Shown here: positions 63,145 through 64,000 of the stretch, one piece after another
Layout of the letters: the number at the start of each line of letters is the position of its first letter
How positions within the stretch are numbered: the first letter of the stretch is position 1
Assembly (NCBI GenBank): GCA_009760855.2
Contig: WPIO01000043.1
Location: 1,364,001 to 1,428,000 of the forward strand
Source: Cristatella mucedo
Lineage: Eukaryota > Bryozoa > Phylactolaemata > Cristatellidae
Direction of reading: 5' to 3'
DNA length: 64,000 bases
The notes under the pieces: model-generated
The model's input: the letters and a program-made list of their open reading frames with translations, nothing else
Database searches by the model: none
What the model was told of the DNA's origin: nothing
Program-made: the position numbers and the translations under genes

Positions 63145-63291
63145 ATTCCCTAACCATGCTATTGTTGTTGTTTATTGAGCATGCTGCCACTAACCATTCG
63201 ATCGTGCTTCCTTTGCAGCAGATGTGAAGCGCCTGGAAAGAGACTGAGTTCTTTGAGGGCGCTTTATCAAATGTATTATTATTATTATCAG
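63145..63291 (+). mobile_element. LINE-A 3' end
   Basis: CCTAACCATGCTATTG, CACTAACCATTCGATCGTGC, GCAGATGTGAAGCGCCTGG, TTTGAGGGCGCTTTATC and (ATT)n. Confidence 0.8.
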
Positions 63292-63321
63292 ATGGAAGAT
63301 TTTGCGGCAGGGTGTAGGAAG

Positions 63322-63500
63322 ATATTTTCATGTAGATTGCTTCGATGTTAAGGGTCTTACAGTTTAGCGGTTTGTAGTTAATTGTCGATATAGAAGAGGA
63401 CACAAGCTGCACGCTGAATGAGACCCCGCAGGCGCTCAGATGCTCATAATTTAGTAATGGTGGGCGCTGACGGCAAACGATCACTGGTGAATATTCAATC
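63322..63500. repeat. Dispersed repeat D, copy 2
   Basis: Collinear with 51247-51480 in the same orientation. The remaining 63,500-64,000 holds nothing recognised. Confidence 0.5.
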
Positions 63501-64000
63501 GGGTTTGTGAGCTTTGCTGTGTGTTGGGCGCAAGAGAGAATTATTCAGTCAGTGTACACAAGGCGGCTCAAAAGAGGTCATCCTGTAACCCCTGACTCCG
63601 ATCGTATCGCTGGATCTCTAGCTAACCTCGAATGCTTTGGATATTGTGCTTTTCGTTCATAAGCACTTACATTGCATAACTGTTGACTGAATGACGTTAC
63701 CATGTCCATGACTTTGTGACATTTCTGACGAAACTGGCAATCCCATTTGCCACAGCTTTTGCTTCGTTCCCGTGAATCGCGTCATACATTTGCCTTACAG
63801 TGGCTAAAAATGCGAATGTTTATTACTAGCACTTAGTTGACTCTTATATCTCATTTCCAAACTAAAAGAAGTTTTGTTCATTTAAGAGGCAGTACAAACT
63901 GCTTTCTGCTTTGAAGCCTTCCTTTCGTCTGGCGGCGGTAGTTCAAACCAGCCCGCAAGCCAGAGGGAGGCACGACGGAAATGCCAGCCGGATTTACAAA

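Overview
This is a repeat-rich animal genomic window holding two complete, intron-containing housekeeping genes. The metazoan call rests on spliced genes with GT-AG introns, L2/CR1-like LINEs, tRNA-derived SINEs, hAT, Tc1 and pogo-type DNA transposons, and long (GA)n, (CA)n and (AT)n microsatellites. The two proteins look more invertebrate-like (arthropod or another protostome) than vertebrate, but the sequence alone does not fix the phylum. No bacterial or phage features, CRISPR arrays or operons are seen.

Layout: 2,180-20,022 (minus) is an NADPH-cytochrome P450 reductase gene (POR) with 14 coding exons that join into a 666-residue frame. 24,278-43,444 (plus) is the zeta subunit of the cytosolic chaperonin CCT/TRiC (CCT6), also 14 coding exons, 539 residues. 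The genes are divergent, separated by about 4.3 kb that is largely old LINE sequence. I derived every exon boundary by hand from GT/AG sites and reading phase; both gene models keep an open frame end to end. POR supplies electrons to microsomal P450s; CCT6 is one of eight ring subunits folding actin and tubulin. Their adjacency does not imply a shared pathway.

The rest is transposable-element sequence. LINE-A, an L2-like family with (ATT)n tails, appears in more than twenty pieces on both strands. LINE-C is a second CR1-like family whose 3' end reads GAGATACATTA. SINE-A is tRNA-derived with an intact B box in several copies. SINE-B is tRNA-derived and carries a tail resembling the LINE-A 3' end. 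DNA transposons are a decayed hAT with terminal inverted repeats (46,622-49,065), a pogo/Tigger-like non-autonomous element (57,448-58,274), a Charlie-like hAT terminus (56,378-56,459) and a decayed Tc1-like transposase in CCT6 intron 7. From 43.5 kb to the right end no host gene was recognised.

Several insertions are nested and can be ordered, with target-site duplications visible in three places. I found no convincing new multi-gene system; the most informative structures are the nested retroelement stack at 60.2-62.3 kb, the LINE/SINE tail sharing, and the hAT and Tigger-like elements. Boundaries of old repeats are approximate because they come from reading copies against each other by eye.
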